A stretch of DNA of 64,000 nt from Blastobasis lacticolella (GCA_905147135.1 LR990061.1:8098026-8162025); one strand, 5' to 3'; positions 1 to 12,000 are shown, counted from the first letter of the stretch. Program-made: numbers and translations. Notes: a model not told the origin generated them from the sequence alone.

Positions 1-6
1 GGCGAT

Positions 7-528
7 TTGAATACAGATATAAAACAAAATAATATTGATCCCATATCGCACGAGTACTTAACACTAAATGCTTCACATGATTTGCTTCCTGCCCATGTCC
101 ACCCCACGAGAGTTGATAATTGCCTGGATCACGTACTATTAAAAACTAAATTAAAGTCTACTGTACTGATTTTGGACACCCCTATTACGGACCACCTGCC
201 AGTCCTATTAATTATAAGTATTAACTATGCGACCTCCAAACCTAATAAATATAATAAAAAGTACAATTATACAGCTATACAGCATGATATTGAAAGACTT
301 GATTACACGCCTATAATAACTTCTTTAGATGCTAATGTCGCATCAATTCAGCTTGTCTGTTCCATAATGAACATAATCTCCAAACACTCATGGGAAGCCA
401 AAGTTTCTAGGAAGAACAGAAACCTAAAACCATGGATAACTCCGGGTCTGCTCCGATGCATTCGAAATCGAGATGATATGCACAATAAAGTTAGAAGATC
501 CCCTGATAGGATTATGGGATCATTATGA
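7..528 (+). pseudogene. LINE endonuclease C-terminal fragment
   Basis: This open frame of 173 codons carries the end of an APE-type endonuclease: TRVDNCLDHVLL followed by ITDHLPVLL, matching the terminal S/T-DH-P motif of LINE endonucleases. It then runs into the linker before the RT. The N-terminal catalytic half lies outside the window. It overlaps the next frame by 4 bp, which marks a frameshift rather than a genuine gene boundary. The product would nick target DNA for target-primed reverse transcription in an intact element. Confidence 0.75.
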
Positions 529-1727
529 AGCTCACTTATAAGCGCTACAGGAATTACTGTAATGATTTGCTACGGAAACTGAAAATTGCGTATGAAAAAG
601 AAGAGCTATTAAAAGCCAAAAATAATGCAAAAGAGACACGGAAAGTTATAAAAAACATTACTAATATAAACAAAAATTGTGCACCCCCTTTGAATTTGCT
701 TAAGTTATCTAGAAATAATGATACTTCACTCGAGCAAATTAATAATAACTTTGTCGAAATGGGCTCTAATCTGGCCTCTGCTTTACCCCTCTATCGTGAT
801 CATTTTTATTCAAGCTATCTCTCTCCATATGTACCTTCAAATTCAATGGCTCTACTGGAGATGGATGAAGCGGAGGTTGATTGCATTATTAAATCGCTAA
901 AAGAGAGTTCCGCTGTTGGGTGGGATAGCATTTCAGCCAAAATTGTAAAGACTTCTAGTCATGTTCTCGTCCCTGTAATTACACACATCGGAAATCTGTG
1001 CATTAGAACTGGAATTTTCCCCGACGTATTTAAAAAGGCCATCGTGCATCCTATACACAAGGGTGGGGATAGGGATTGTGTGAATAACTACAGACCAATC
1101 TCGGTCTTGCCAACACTGTCAAAAATACTTGAGAAAGCATTTAATTCCCGCTTAATCAATTTTCTTCAAACGAATGACATCCTCTCTAAACACCAATATG
1201 TGTTGGTTGGTTTTCGCGCGGGTGTTTCAACAGAAGACGCAGTTGTTGATTTGGTGGAGAAAGTTGTCAGGACCTCGGACAGCAACAACAAATGTATTGG
1301 AATATTCCTGGACCTGTCCAAAGCGATCGACACGGTCCATATCCCTACCCTGTGTACTAAGTTAGAAAATATCGGTGTTCGTGGTGTCGCATTGGATTTA
1401 TTTAGAAATTATTTATCTAACCGAACTCAACGAGTAAAAATAGGTAATTATATAAGTACAGAGGTACCCATCAAGTACGGTGTGCCACAAGGCTCGATTT
1501 TGGGCTCAACATTATTTAACATCTACATAAACCATCTTTGTAACCTATCTATTCCAAATTGTGATATTTTTACATACGCTGATGATACAGCTTTAATTAT
1601 TCGGGGGACAAACTGGTGTGATGTTGTGAATAGTGCAGAGCATGCGGTGCAGTTGGTTAACAGCCAATCTTCTTACACTAAACATCGAGAAATCCAAATA
1701 TATTGTTTTCTCAATCAGAGCACATGA
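525..1727 (+). pseudogene. LINE reverse transcriptase fragment
   Basis: The 400-codon frame covers most of an RT domain. Motifs run from GWDSISAKIVK (about residue 135) through NNYRPISVLP, FLDLSKAIDT and GVPQGSILGSTLF to FTYADDTALI near residue 350. The usual F of the LSKAFD box is I here. The frame fails just after the catalytic YADD box and continues in the +1 frame at 1633. It is a decayed retroelement gene with no host role visible. Confidence 0.85.
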
Positions 1728-2349
1728 CCAGCCTTCCACTACAAAAAATATTAGAGTGCACTCTTGCCATATCTCTTCCGCAGACTGTCGCTGCCCTACC
1801 TTATCACGCGCTTCTGAAATAAAATATTTGGGTGTCCATTTAGATGCCCGAATGAACTGGAGTGTGCAATTGAAGGCTCTATCATCTCGAGTCCGTCGAC
1901 TTATTTTTATCTTTAAGTCTCTTAGGAAGGCAGCTGACCTAGAAACGCTAAAATTTGTATATACCGCCCTATGTCAGTCACTGCTTTTGTACTGCATTCC
2001 AGCCTGGGGTGGTTCCGCAAAGAGTTACATATTACAGCTTGAGAGGGCTCAAAGAGCGATCCTAAAGGTTATGTATGTGAAACCTTTTAGATTTCCGACC
2101 ATTGAACTGTATTCTCTTTCTAAAGTATTAACTGTGCGACAACTTTTTATCCTTCGCACTGTCCTTCGTCGACATACACATAATAGCCCCACAATCGATA
2201 ACAGTAAGAGAAAAACTAGAAATATCTGTTTAGTCGATTCGCATAAAACTACATTTGCTTCGCGTCACTATTATATAATTAATTCGATTCTTTACAATAG
2301 AATGAACATAATCCTTAATATAAATTCCCTAACCAAACATGAAATTTAA
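1633..2349 (+). pseudogene. LINE RT C-terminal region, frameshifted
   Basis: This frame continues the RT after a frameshift. It has NIEKSKYIVFS and the KYLGVHLD strand, then the conserved C-terminal string of CR1/Jockey-like elements: SLLLYCIPAWGG, LERAQRAILKVMYVKPFRFPT and TVRQLFILRTVL. Nearly the same motifs occur in the copy at 37666-38583, so both belong to one family. Confidence 0.8.
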
Positions 2350-2459
2350 ATAAGATCCAGCCCTGGCTGCAAGCGTTAACTTACAAGGAAACTGAACAAT
2401 TATTAACGAGTTAATCATTTAACTTATACCGACTCACACACACTCTCTAACGCAAACAC

Positions 2460-2468
2460 GCACGCACA

Positions 2469-2517
<49 letters not shown>

Positions 2518-2541
2518 ACACATACACACACACACACATAC
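2460..2541. repeat. (CA)n microsatellite
   Basis: A run of CA dinucleotides with a few CT and AT interruptions lies in the 3' part of the LINE. It may have grown from a short CA run in the element. Confidence 0.95.
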
Positions 2542-2944
2542 TGATCTCATGTAATCCATGGCTAGATAAATTTTTGTTCTTGGTAACATGCTTTTGATAA
2601 ATTGCCTTTTGTATTTTAGTAAAAGATATGTGTAAATTACCAAATATTTAAACAACGCACGAGCATTCGCTGATTTCTAAAATACAGGACTTTCCTAGTT
2701 TAGAAATCAGGATATTATAATCTTATGTCAACCCCACACCTCATTCTAATACCACTAATTATGTACTTATAGATTTAAGATAAAATGTACTCTATTTGGT
2801 AAATAAATAATTTTATTATTATTCTCCTTATTTATTTACATTCTTAAGTCTAAATTTTTTACAATATATATGAAAAATAAATATTATAAAAAACCTAAAC
2901 CTAGAGTACCACCAGCACCGGGGCGAGGCCCAAGCTACCGGCGG

Positions 2945-4336
2945 TTAGGGCTGCAGAGACAGGAACCTCCTGACAATACGCGCCGTCTCCAAGAGAACCG
3001 CTTTCTGAATCTGGCCCTTGACCCAACCATCTAGCGAGAGACTTTTGAGATGTTGGTCGAGGCTCTTCGCTATGAGACCGTTCACTGAAACGACTATCGG
3101 AACAATGATCGTCGAATCAACATCCCACATGGCGGTCACCTCGTGAGCCAAGTCAAGGTACTTACACTGTTTGTCCTTCTCGGCCTTCACAAGGTTTCCG
3201 TCATGCGGGATGGTGACATCGACGAGCACTGCTCGGCGCTTCGATCGATCTGTGAGCACGATATCAGGTTTATTAGCTACAATAGTCCTGTCCGTGATCA
3301 CAGATCGATCCCAATAGAGTGTGGCAAGACCATTTTCAAGAACTAGCGCTGGCACGTATTTATAATATGGCACCTCAGACTCCACAAGACCATATTGAAG
3401 AGCAAGTTGCTGGTGAATAATCCTGGTTACCAGATTATGTCTGTGCAAGTACTCAACATTAGCAAGACGACCACAACCGGATGTAATATGCCTGAGTGAC
3501 TCTCCAGGACAGCGACATGCACGACAGATGTCAACCGTACCATCCTTCAGGATATACCTCCGGTAGTTGTTCGTCATGATAACCTCGTCAGCAATTGCAC
3601 AAACAAAACCCTCTGTTTCCCCGAAGAGATCACCGAAGCGTAGCCAGTTCACCGAGGCGAGCAGATCTACATCAGGTCCTGTCAAGGCCCTGTAGAACCG
3701 CCCATGTAGCTCCTTGCTCTTCCATACGTCCTTGCGGTCTATGGTGCTTAGGACCTTTGGTTTGCGCCAGTTCTCGTTTGCCAAGGACAGCGGGGTAAGG
3801 CCTCTGTCCACCACCGCCACAGCACGATGCATCTCACACTCGTTGTTAAGAAAGTAGTCTCTAAGACTGCACACCTCACGATTGTGGGTCTTGGCGCTTA
3901 AGAAGCCACGACCTCCACATTTACGTGGGATGTACAGTCTCATGACAGACGAGCGTGGGTGCAGCATACGGTGTGTAGTGAGCAGAAGACGGACCCTTCT
4001 ATCCAGGGCGTCCAACTCTGTTTGAGTCCACCTTAGTATGCCAAAGGAGTATGTGAGCAGGGGCATCACCCAAGCATTGAAGGAGCGCACCTTGTTGCCA
4101 CCCGACAAAAGACTATTAAGTACTTTTGTTAGGCGACAGAAGAAACGCTCCTTCACTGCCTGTTTTACACCCTCGTCCACGATACCCAAAGACTGTGACA
4201 TACCAAGGTATTTGTAAGTTTCGGCTTCAGAGAGAGATCTGAAAGACATTGTCTCAGAAAGTTGCAAATTTGTTGTTATTGCAACTTTCCCCCGCTGCAC
4301 ATGCATGACCGCACACTTATCTGCACCAAACTCCAT
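2945..4336 (-). pseudogene. R4/Dong-like RT C-terminus with restriction-like endonuclease
   Basis: The 463-codon frame begins MEFGADKC, the conserved F-G-DKC strand after the RT palm, and continues with YKYLGM. A zinc-knuckle-like CRACRCPGESLRHITSGC follows at about residues 270-287. An endonuclease core comes next: NKPDIVLTDRSKRRAVLVDV, matching the PD-X12-14-D pattern of R2/R4 elements. It ends AVLLETARIVRRFLSLQP. It is in the same frame as the ORF at 4337-4849, separated only by one TGA codon, so the two are a single gene with a nonsense mutation. Confidence 0.8.
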
Positions 4337-4849
4337 TCAGATGGCATTACTAAAAATTTCGGTTATTTTCAATAACTCCATCAGATCCTGGCGTTTTGGT
4401 GCAAACAACTTGAGGTCATCCATGTACAGCAGATGTGAGATGACCTCGCCCTCTCTTTGAAGCCGGCAGCCCAGCTCTGAATGCTTAAGCAATGTGCTAA
4501 GCGAATTCAAAGCTAAGCAAAACCACAGTGGACTCAAACTGTCGCCCTGAAAAATTCCTCTCTCTATCCTTATAAAGTCCTGGGGAGGAGAATGGTCAAT
4601 TCCGCCCACTGGTTGACTAAGGACTGTGATCCACTGCCTCATACATGCATCTAAGAAAGATCTTAAAGTTGCATTGATCTTATACAACTCCAAGACCCGT
4701 CTCAGCCATGAGTGAGGCACCGTATCATAGGCCTTCTTATAGTCAATCCAGGCAGCCGAGAGGGACCTCCTGCTCCGCCGGACTTGTTGGCATATGGTCA
4801 TGTCTATGAGGAGGAGCTCTTTAGTACCACGAGACCCAACCGAATCCAT
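4337..4849 (-). pseudogene. R4/Dong-like RT palm fragment
   Basis: This frame has GSRGTKELLLID, AAWIDYKKAYDTVPHSWL, IFQGDSLSPLWFCLALN and LLYMDDLKLFA, the RT palm with a YMDD catalytic box. It ends at a TGA that is in frame with the downstream part at 4336. Its start is false: RT sequence continues upstream (to about 4921) in another frame, giving a frameshift near 4849. Confidence 0.8.
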
Positions 4850-4921
4850 TTTGTGACAATGCTAAAATATTATTTTCAATAATGTGGTTATTAATTTTCT
4901 TTCTCAAAATGGATGTAAGGA

Positions 4922-4948
4922 GCTTATTATTATTATTATTATTATTAT
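4922..4948. repeat. (TTA)n microsatellite, likely R4-type target
   Basis: About nine TTA units directly abut the truncated 5' end of the R4/Dong-like copy. TAA/TTA repeats are the known target of Dong-type elements. Confidence 0.9.
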
Positions 4949-5071
4949 GTCATCCTATACCTATATGGAACATTATAATAATAAACTATCACATAAATGT
5001 CAAATAAATGTAGTAATCAAACCTAATATTAACGCAGTGAGCTAGAGTACACCCCGGGTCCCCATTGTTTT

Positions 5072-5443
5072 TCAGGTTTCTATGGGTATTACGTCAAGGC
5101 TATTAGATTTTCCGTTCTTCATACGTTCCAGAGACCTCTCTACCTCGTCTGGGGTAATCGGGCTTATCATGCCAAGGTGTGCAGGAAGCTGTGGTGTGTG
5201 GTCACATGTAGTTGTTGGTCGCGTTAGACAGTTCCTTGAAATGACAGCACCACCGGTCTTTATAATGGAGTTTGCGCTTTGAACTAAACGTCTGCTGTCC
5301 GTACCTTTTATGGCATCACACTTTGTCACATACAGACTGGCTCGCCTCCGCGATTTTGCCAGCTTGTAGACGAGCCCCTCCACAGAATCCAACGCATCGT
5401 AGAGCGGAGCCAGCTGGGCCGGACGCGTTTTAGCGACCGCCAT
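5072..5443 (-). pseudogene. RTE-like RT N-terminal piece
   Basis: The frame begins MAVAKTRPAQLAPLYDALDS and ends EVERSLERMKNGKSNSLDVI, the E----+-MKNGK--G-D-IP box that opens RTE reverse transcriptases. The element is cut off about here, just upstream (on +) of the R4-type copy. Confidence 0.75.
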
Positions 5444-5472
5444 TTTAGATCGCCGCGATCGCCCTACTTGAC

Positions 5473-5808
5473 CTACACTTCCTTATCCGATAGTGAATTA
5501 CTGTGCTGCCATTTCTTGAAACATGCCTTTTTGTCCCTAACTGCTTCCTGTACCTCACTATTCCACCATCCCGTATCCTTATCAATTCGTCGGCCGCCCT
5601 TCGACGTGCCGAGTACTGTTCCTCCGAGTTTCAGGATGGATTTCTGGTAATGAGACCAGAGCTCATCGGAGGATTCGCCCTTTGCGCTGCAATCGAAGCC
5701 TTCGGCTACCTCCATGAATTCCTGGTTCCTGCTGCTCAGAGTCCACCACTTAATAGACGGTACGCAGCGTTCTGCCGTAGGCCGTCTACTAATTACCCGG
5801 ATGTCCAT
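5473..5808 (-). pseudogene. RTE-like linker piece
   Basis: The frame includes RRIDKDTGWWNSEVQEAV and KKACFKKWQ, the W-W--EVQ--V---K--FK-WQ linker seen between endonuclease and RT in RTE elements. The start is a frameshift artefact. Confidence 0.7.
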
Positions 5809-6053
5809 GACAAGGATTCGGTGCTGTGTAGTGAGGCATTCCCCCAGGATGATCTTGCCCTGGGATACGTAGTCGATGTCTTCGGATCATCAGATAATCG
5901 ATGTGATTGGTGCGGGCCACTTTTATTGGAGATGAGGTGTTCAGGACTTTTCTGGAACAAAGTGTTAACTACGGCCAAGTCAGCGGCCAGTGAGGTTCGG
6001 AGAATATCTTCTCCCTCACTGTTTCGCTGGCCGTAGCCAAAGCCACCATGCAC
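5793..6053 (-). pseudogene. RTE-like endonuclease middle piece
   Basis: HGGFGYGQRNSEGEDILR followed by LAVVNTLFQKSPEHLI is a very typical RTE endonuclease stretch (the HGG-GYG-RN-EG motif and the NT-F motif). The frame is lost around the SGPHQSH segment. Confidence 0.8.
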
Positions 6054-6277
6054 CCGACCGAATTCCTCGCTCCTCTGACATTACCGTTGAGGTCCGCACT
6101 AACCACAATCTGTTCGGAGGATGGTACCTATATGTCGCAAGGTATTTTCGAAACTGTTTTAAAAGGCAGTCTTTTCGGTGTCGGCGTAGCCGGACGGGGG
6201 AGCATAGGCGCTAATTAGGTTGGTTGTTATACCCTCAATTTGCGCCTTGATCACCATGTGTCGATCGCTCACCCTGT

Positions 6278-6514
6278 TCACCTCCAGAATGCCGTTCCGG
6301 AACTCGTCGCCCTCCACAATAGCGACCCCATTCCTCCCTTCTGTAGATCCGGTTTACAGAGCTTGTATCCCTGCCCTATTTCCACGGAGAACGATTTCCG
6401 ATTTCCTGCCCCATTTGGAGCCACGCCACCTTGTCTCTGCAGGAATTCCACCTGAACGCGGCGCCTATGCAACAAGTCGGCCAGCTCTTTAAACCGGCCG
6501 GTCAGAGAACGCAA
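6278..6514 (-). pseudogene. RTE-like endonuclease N-terminal piece
   Basis: The frame reads MRSLTGRFKELADLLHRRRV, the usual N-terminal string of insect RTE endonucleases (N-R-SLTGR--ELAD-L-RRR). It continues to a region with GQGYKL and WR, and it is frameshifted before the next piece. Confidence 0.7.
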
Positions 6515-6869
6515 CGTTCAGGGTGGCGAAGCGGAGCTTCCTACTACTTGGCGCTAACTTCTTTTACCCTGCCCGCGCGTGACAGGGTAGCCCTAGCCCA
6601 CTTATCGCAGGTGTAGGGCGATATGCCTGCGGGTCGTTTAACGGCGACGCTCTAGCATGGTGTTGTACATTTCGTGTAGCGGACCTTTCCATACTTTTGT
6701 TCGGTGTTTTGGCTTTTTATGTGCGGCGACTACCATCCGCCCCGCACAATCCGTTAGGGAGAAGCCGGTTCGCCAGAGTTCGTCCCTTTGTCAGCAGGGG
6801 GACCGCGGGCAGGTGAGGTTGGCTTGGGCCAATGAGATGGTGGTTGGACCCCCTTACCCCCCAAAATAA

Positions 6870-7325
6870 CAAGACGATAACATACAGTTAACATGAAAAG
6901 AAGCTTTTCGGAAACCCAAAATTACCTTAATCGGCCGCTAATTCGAGATTGACAATCCGTTGACAAACTGTTAACAAACTGTCAATTGGTCTTTTCAGAA
7001 ACCCAAAGTGCATTTAATCATAGATTAACAAGTTTTTACGTAATTATTGCGTTGACAAGCGTTTCAGAAACCGGTTGTAAAGCTTGTGTCCCCCCAGTGC
7101 CCCAGCGCGCTTCGTACAAACGTATAGAGCGTTCAATGTTACGCTACGAAAACCAATGCAACCAATATCTATGCTTGTAGCTTGTCAGATTTTCGTTAAA
7201 AGATGTCGTCTTAAAGTTGCACGGGATTTATAATTAATTGTATGGAAATCTTAAATCCCGTGTAATCTCTAATTGCTTTTTACGCCGCATTCAATATTAT
7301 CAAATCTCAATTGTTTTGTCTTATT
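6870..7325. other. Non-coding spacer
   Basis: No gene is seen. Two similar strings with AGAAACCCAAA or GGAAACCCAAA lie about 100 bp apart (6915 and 6998), and a short hairpin with arms ACGGGATTTA/TAAATCCCGT spans 7219-7262. It may be old transposon sequence. Confidence 0.5.
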
Positions 7326-7585
7326 CTAATAAATAAAATAAATATTCGTGGACAAATTCACACAGCGCCATCTAGCCCCAAACTAAGCAAAGCTTGTGCT
7401 ATGGGTGCTGGATAACTGATATATTACTTAAATACTTTTAAATACATACTTATTATACATAGAACACCTAGACCCGTAACAGAAATTAAAATTCATCATT
7501 TCAATTTCTGCCCGGCCGGGAATCGAACCCGGGACCTCTTGCCTGGCAGACCGGCATGTTGACCATTGAACCACTCAGGTCGTCC
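7326..7585 (-). mobile_element. SINE family A (tRNA-headed), full copy
   Basis: Read on the - strand it has an A-box region (CTGAGTGGTTCAATGGT) and a B-box (GGTTCGATTCC) at 7510-7582, then a body, and a tail of AAATAAATA type at 7325-7345. Related copies are at 16686-16947 and 22398-22618, with a fragment at 56245-56310. The head resembles a tRNA but cannot fold as a full tRNA gene. Confidence 0.85.
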
Positions 7586-8975
7586 CCAGGTCAGGTCGTC
7601 AGGTCGTCAGGATAGAACGAATGGTTAGAACAACATGGTTCCTACTAATCACACACGAACATGACAGCCTGACAGCACAAAATAGAAAACTAACAGAAGG
7701 TCCACTCCCGTCGTCATCGAAAATTATTACCTAAACTTGCCGACTCACTAGGGTCGCTACTGTTTTTATTCTGAATTTTGAAAAGGGTATTTAAAAGATC
7801 GAATAGAATTTTAAAGGTCGTTTATAATAACATGTCCCTTGCAAAGGACCAATATCTAATCCTTGCCATAATGTGATCATAATTGCTTCACAAGCTGTTG
7901 AGATTGTGTTCAAGTGTATTAGATTTTCCATACCAGCTTCAGACATTATGCCTTTAGTAGGCGTAATAATAATCTATTGTTTTTTTTTTATTTATTTTTT
8001 TATGTTACTTAGCAGACAAACAGGCAAGCGGGCCACCTGATGGAAAGTGGTCACCGCCGCCTATTCACTATTTATTCACTTTTTAAAAATTCATCGTTAC
8101 CTTATTATAAATCCTTATTATATCATCAGACCCTGAGAATAACGTTTAACTGATCTGGGATTTGATCCACATTTGACAAGATCTTCGTCAAACTCGCTTC
8201 ACCATCGGCATTAGAACTCGTGGCGGGTTTTGACTAGCCTAAAGTCTGAAATGGTCATCCATCAGTTCTTGGATTCTGCGTGTGTTGCTTTTATGTTATT
8301 AAGTAACCTTAGTTACGTACAATTACTTTTATTTTATCAATAAAAATATCGTTTAATAAAATAATATTCAATTTAAGTCGACAATACAACGAATTCTCGC
8401 GTTAACAATTGCGACCGAGCACTGCTTGAAACTGCGTGGTAATGCCTGTAAACGTAACGTCAATGTGTGCGTGACGGAAATGGCGCATTGTTTCTAGCGG
8501 ACTTTCTGCTTGGCGCAGGCCGTTCTTTATTTTGTGCTGACAGCGACAACTTTCCACTGTTATTAAAAATATATATTCCCATCAGTCGCCATGCTTCAGA
8601 GTCATGGTAAATTGCGTTTGAAACCGCTTGCATTGCATGTGACTCCGATAGCCGTTTCCAATTATTTTTCCATAATGAATTATCCAGTAATTAAATCTGT
8701 ACAGGCTTAGTAGTTGTATGGAAAAATATTCGTATGAGTATGAACTTTGATGTTTTAATGCTTAGCATTGCCCTAATTTTGACCCCTAAAAATACTAGAC
8801 TGGACTGGGAGATAGTCGGTTCTTGCATTAAGTTTCGAAACTGCTTACGTGCACGACGAGCAAAACGATTATAGTAAACTTGTCGACCACATGGTAAACT
8901 TGCAATTCCATCCGTCAGAATTCAATGCAAAATAAATCAAGTCCCTGATACGGAAAATCTAATTTATTACCAGTC
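7586..8975. other. Non-coding spacer upstream of the protease homologue gene
   Basis: No ORF of note. At 7586-7620 the string CAGGTCGT is repeated next to the SINE. A Jockey-type 3' tail on the - strand lies at 7980-8066 (poly-T, then GGGCCACCTGATGGAAAGTGG). The rest (8070-8975) is unassigned and may include promoter elements for the gene that starts at 9045. Confidence 0.5.
7980..8066 (-). mobile_element. Jockey-type LINE 3' tail fragment
   Basis: The reverse complement reads CCACTTTCCATCAGGTGGCC, then CTTGCCTGTTTGTCTGC and a poly-A run. The same tail ends other copies here at 11276-11337 and 25975-26040. Confidence 0.75.
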
Positions 8976-8980
8976 TGTCG

Positions 8981-8986
8981 TATAAA
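8981..8986 (+). promoter_or_regulatory. Candidate TATA box of the protease homologue gene
   Basis: TATAAA lies 59 bp before the chosen ATG at 9045, a plausible distance for a short 5' leader. No clear initiator is visible, so this is a weak inference. Confidence 0.35.
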
Positions 8987-9044
8987 TTCTTAATTGGTTA
9001 TTGGCCAAGAATGTCCAGAAGTTATTTCGTTCGCTTGCTATAAA

Positions 9045-9099
9045 ATGTTTACAAGTAAATCTGCCATTCTTCTTGCATTTAGTGTATTTTCTATTCAAT
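9045..9099 (+). CDS. Protease homologue exon 1 (signal peptide)
   Basis: ATG is preceded by AAA. It encodes MFTSKSAILLAFSVFSIQ, a basic residue followed by a hydrophobic core. The donor is GTGAGT at 9100 and the exon ends in phase 1. Reading on past the donor reaches a stop soon, which supports splicing. Confidence 0.75.
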
Positions 9100-12000
9100 G
9101 TGAGTACATTTGCAGTAGTGAATAATTAATTACCTATAGTAAATGTGACTACATAGATTAGGTTTTCGTTGAATGCTATGACGTGACCGATAGTAGTATG
9201 CATTGTTGTTCGTTCCAAAAATATAGTTTCAAGGCTTAGCTTATATTTACAGAGGACTGTGATACGAAGTTTTACGAACACAGTCTTTGTTTTACATAAT
9301 AACTATAATAATTATTCTTCAGTTTGCAATGCAGGACGAAGAATTATGGATGGCAGAGATGTCACAGCGCCAAAAAGGTTTATGGTAAGTGATATTAGAT
9401 TGGTTTCTTATGTGGTAACAGATTTAGGACTGGTTTTCAATCGTTTAACAATTGCTGCTGTTTTCGCTTTTGAGTTTGACGAACAGACTATAAACGTGTA
9501 GTACTATACTATTTAATACTACTGTACTGTTACACGAACAAATTTAGTTTGAAGTATGCGTCTATAGGAAGAGTCAGCGTGGGTAGGTCTCCCACAAGGT
9601 GGACCGACGACCTGGTAAAGATCGCAGGTACCAGCTGTATGCGGAAGGCACAGGACCTTCCTTTGTGGAGATCCTGTGCCTTCCCTTGAAGATCTTGTTG
9701 ATCTCTGGGGGAGGCTTATGTCCTGCAGTGGGTCTTTCGACCGATGACATTGGCAATCGTTGACATTGGGAATTGTGCATTTAGGCTTCTTTAAAACAAA
9801 ATGTAAAATTATTATTGATACCTAATATTATAAATACTAGGTATTAGTGTTCGGGTTATATTGTGTTTAATAGAGACCTGTAGTATTAATATGGCTTGCT
9901 TGTATGCTTGTGGATTTTGAAATTGGTGTTTTTTAATTTTGCATTTCAAAAGGCATCCTTTCAAGCAATTGCAGATCTGTCGCCCATAACATCTACATTT
10001 CTACAATTCATGTACTTCAGTTTCAAGAAACAAAAATACAGAACCGCAGTACTGTTGTCCCTGTGAGAACATCAAAAGCAATATCCCTTTAAACCAGTAC
10101 ACAATAAAAGTATATATTATTGCTTGGCTGTAGAAATAGGCAGGTATAACAAGGTGGTGGTCCCGGACCAAGCGGAACCATTGTGGATAGCGGAACAATT
10201 GAGGATGATGGTGATTCATTTCGAATAACAATATAATACAACAGTGCAATAGAGAAAGCTAATTTATTGGGTGCTCTCTTTGCCTCAAACTCGACCCTGA
10301 ATGACGAAGGCGCCGACCCGCCTACCATCCCGTGGTTCCACAAATTTATGCCGGAAATATCAATTTCTTAGGAAAAGGTACGACGGGCTCTTCTCTTTCT
10401 AGATGTTCCAAAGTCGAGTGATCTTGATGGTATTCCGGCGGTGATGCTTAAAGTGTGTGCTCTCGAATTGTGTCCTGTACTAACGCGCCTCTTTGCGCTC
10501 TCATACTCCATTGGGATAGACCCGTCTTCATGGAAGACTGCCCACGTGCACCCTGTGCCCAAAAAGGGTGACAGAAGAGACCCATCGAATTATAGGATGC
10601 CATAAAGGATCCTTTTGTCATGGTGCCGCAGTTCCAAGGATCACCCCTTTCCATCTCAAATAGTATCGGGATCCTTGGTGTCGACATATCGGATAGCGTG
10701 CGATTCCGGAGTCACCTAGAAGGTAAGGCCAAACTGGCTTCAAAAAAGCTTGGAGTGCTTAACCGGTCCAAGCGATACTTCACCCCAGGGCAGCGCCTGC
10801 TGCTGTACAAGGCACAGGTGCGGCCTCATATGGAGTATTGTTCCCATCTTTGGGCCGGCGAAACTGCCGACCTGCTTAATCCTCTGGACTCCGTACAGAG
10901 ACGCGCCGTACGAATTGTCGACGATCCCATACAAACAAGCAAGTTAGAACCACTGGCTAACCGAAGGGACTTTGGCTCCCTGTGTGTGTTCTAGGGGAGT
11001 ATTCCGAGGAACTTTTCGATCTGGTGCCAACAGCACAATTCCGCCATTGCACTACCCGCCGTGGGTTCACCATCCCCACTACGTAGACCGACTGTTGGTC
11101 ACCACGCAAAGGTTTGAAAGAACGTTTCTCGCTTGTACTATTCGGATGTGGAATGAGCTCCCAGCCACAGTGTTTCCTTTGGACTATGACATGGGATCGT
11201 TCAAGAGGTATATTAGAGGTCTCTTTAGAGGCAACGCATTGGTGACTCCCCTGGTGTTGCTGATGTCCATAGGCGGCGGTGACCACTTTCCATCAGGTGG
11301 CCCGCATGCCTGTTTGTCTGCCGGATAACATAAAAAAAAGGCCTATCGCTATTACCTCCCTTCTCTCTAAAGTGATGGAGCGAGTTATAACCACACAGCT
11401 CCTTAGTTACCTAGAAGAACATGATCTCTTGAGCGACCGTCAATATGGTTTCCTAGATTGTCGCTCAACAGGAGATCTTCTAGTGTAGGTATCTAACACC
11501 GTTGGGTTTAAGATGTTGATAGTCAAGGTGAGCCACTCACTGTTGTCATGTCTATGTCTATGTTGGCCTAGATTTGGCGAGGGCGTTCGATTGGGTCTGG
11601 CACTGGGGTTATCTATCGAAGTTACTATCATACGGGCTTCTTGAGGGATTGTGCAAATGGGTAACTAGCTTTTTGTCGAGTAGATGCATCAAAGCCGTAG
11701 TTGACGGCTGTTCTTTCGATAGCTTGGCCATTAGCGCTGGTGGGATACCGCTAGGCTCGGTGGTGTCTCCAACTCTGTTCCGCCTTCATATGAATGATAT
11801 GCTGTCTATTGATGGCATTAATTGCTATGCGGATGACTGGAGACGCCTTTTATACGGGTCGTGCCAATTTCTCTCGTGTCATAGTGGAGGAAAGACGCGA
11901 AGTACTTGTCTAAAATCGAGAGTACTCTATCTGGAATCTCCGATTGTGAACGACTAAATCTAGTCCAATTTAACCCCACGAAGACTTAAGATTGCGCGTT

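Larger units (their letters stand above)
1..2830 (+). mobile_element. CR1/Jockey-like non-LTR retrotransposon, degenerate
   Basis: The copy enters from the left edge and reads endonuclease tail, reverse transcriptase, then a C-terminal 'thumb' region, followed by an AT-rich 3' part ending in an AATAAAT/TTATTATT tail. The RT motifs are in the expected order: NNYRPISVLP, a LSKAIDT box, a VPQGSILG box and a YADDTALI box. The ORFs are broken by at least two frameshifts, so the copy is dead. A relative of the same family lies at 36310-38625, sharing the LERAQRAILKV and SVRQLFIL-type C-terminal motifs. The clade (CR1 versus Jockey) is inferred from motif style only. Confidence 0.85.
2830..4921 (-). 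mobile_element. R4/Dong-like LINE, 5'-truncated, in a TTA repeat
   Basis: On the - strand this copy starts inside the RT (LLTSILRKKINNH is readable upstream of 4849 in a shifted frame) and runs through a CCHC-like knuckle and a restriction-like endonuclease to a 3' UTR near 2850. The 5' break at about 4921 falls directly on a (TTA)n tract at 4922-4948, and TTATTATT also lies at the 3' side (about 2813-2823). R4/Dong elements of insects are known to insert in TAA repeats, which fits. The clade assignment rests on the RT plus C-terminal endonuclease order. Confidence 0.75.
5050..6870 (-). mobile_element. RTE-like LINE, 5' half only, degenerate
   Basis: Read on the - strand the element begins with a GC-rich 5' region (about 6870-6520), then an APE endonuclease, a linker and the very start of the RT, and stops near 5050. 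The frames at 6278-6514, 5793-6053, 5473-5808 and 5072-5443 are consecutive pieces in shifted frames. The remainder of the RT is absent from this place. Higher GC than the surroundings is typical of insect RTE elements. Confidence 0.8.

Noticed and set aside
3143..6869. Several + strand frames (3143-3346, 3595-3798, 5503-6036, 6431-6616, 6657-6869)
   Set aside because: They overlap the - strand R4 and RTE coding sequence and show no domain of their own.
10001..11286. Several - strand frames in intron 2
   Set aside because: They lie antisense to the Jockey-type coding pieces and have no recognisable motif.
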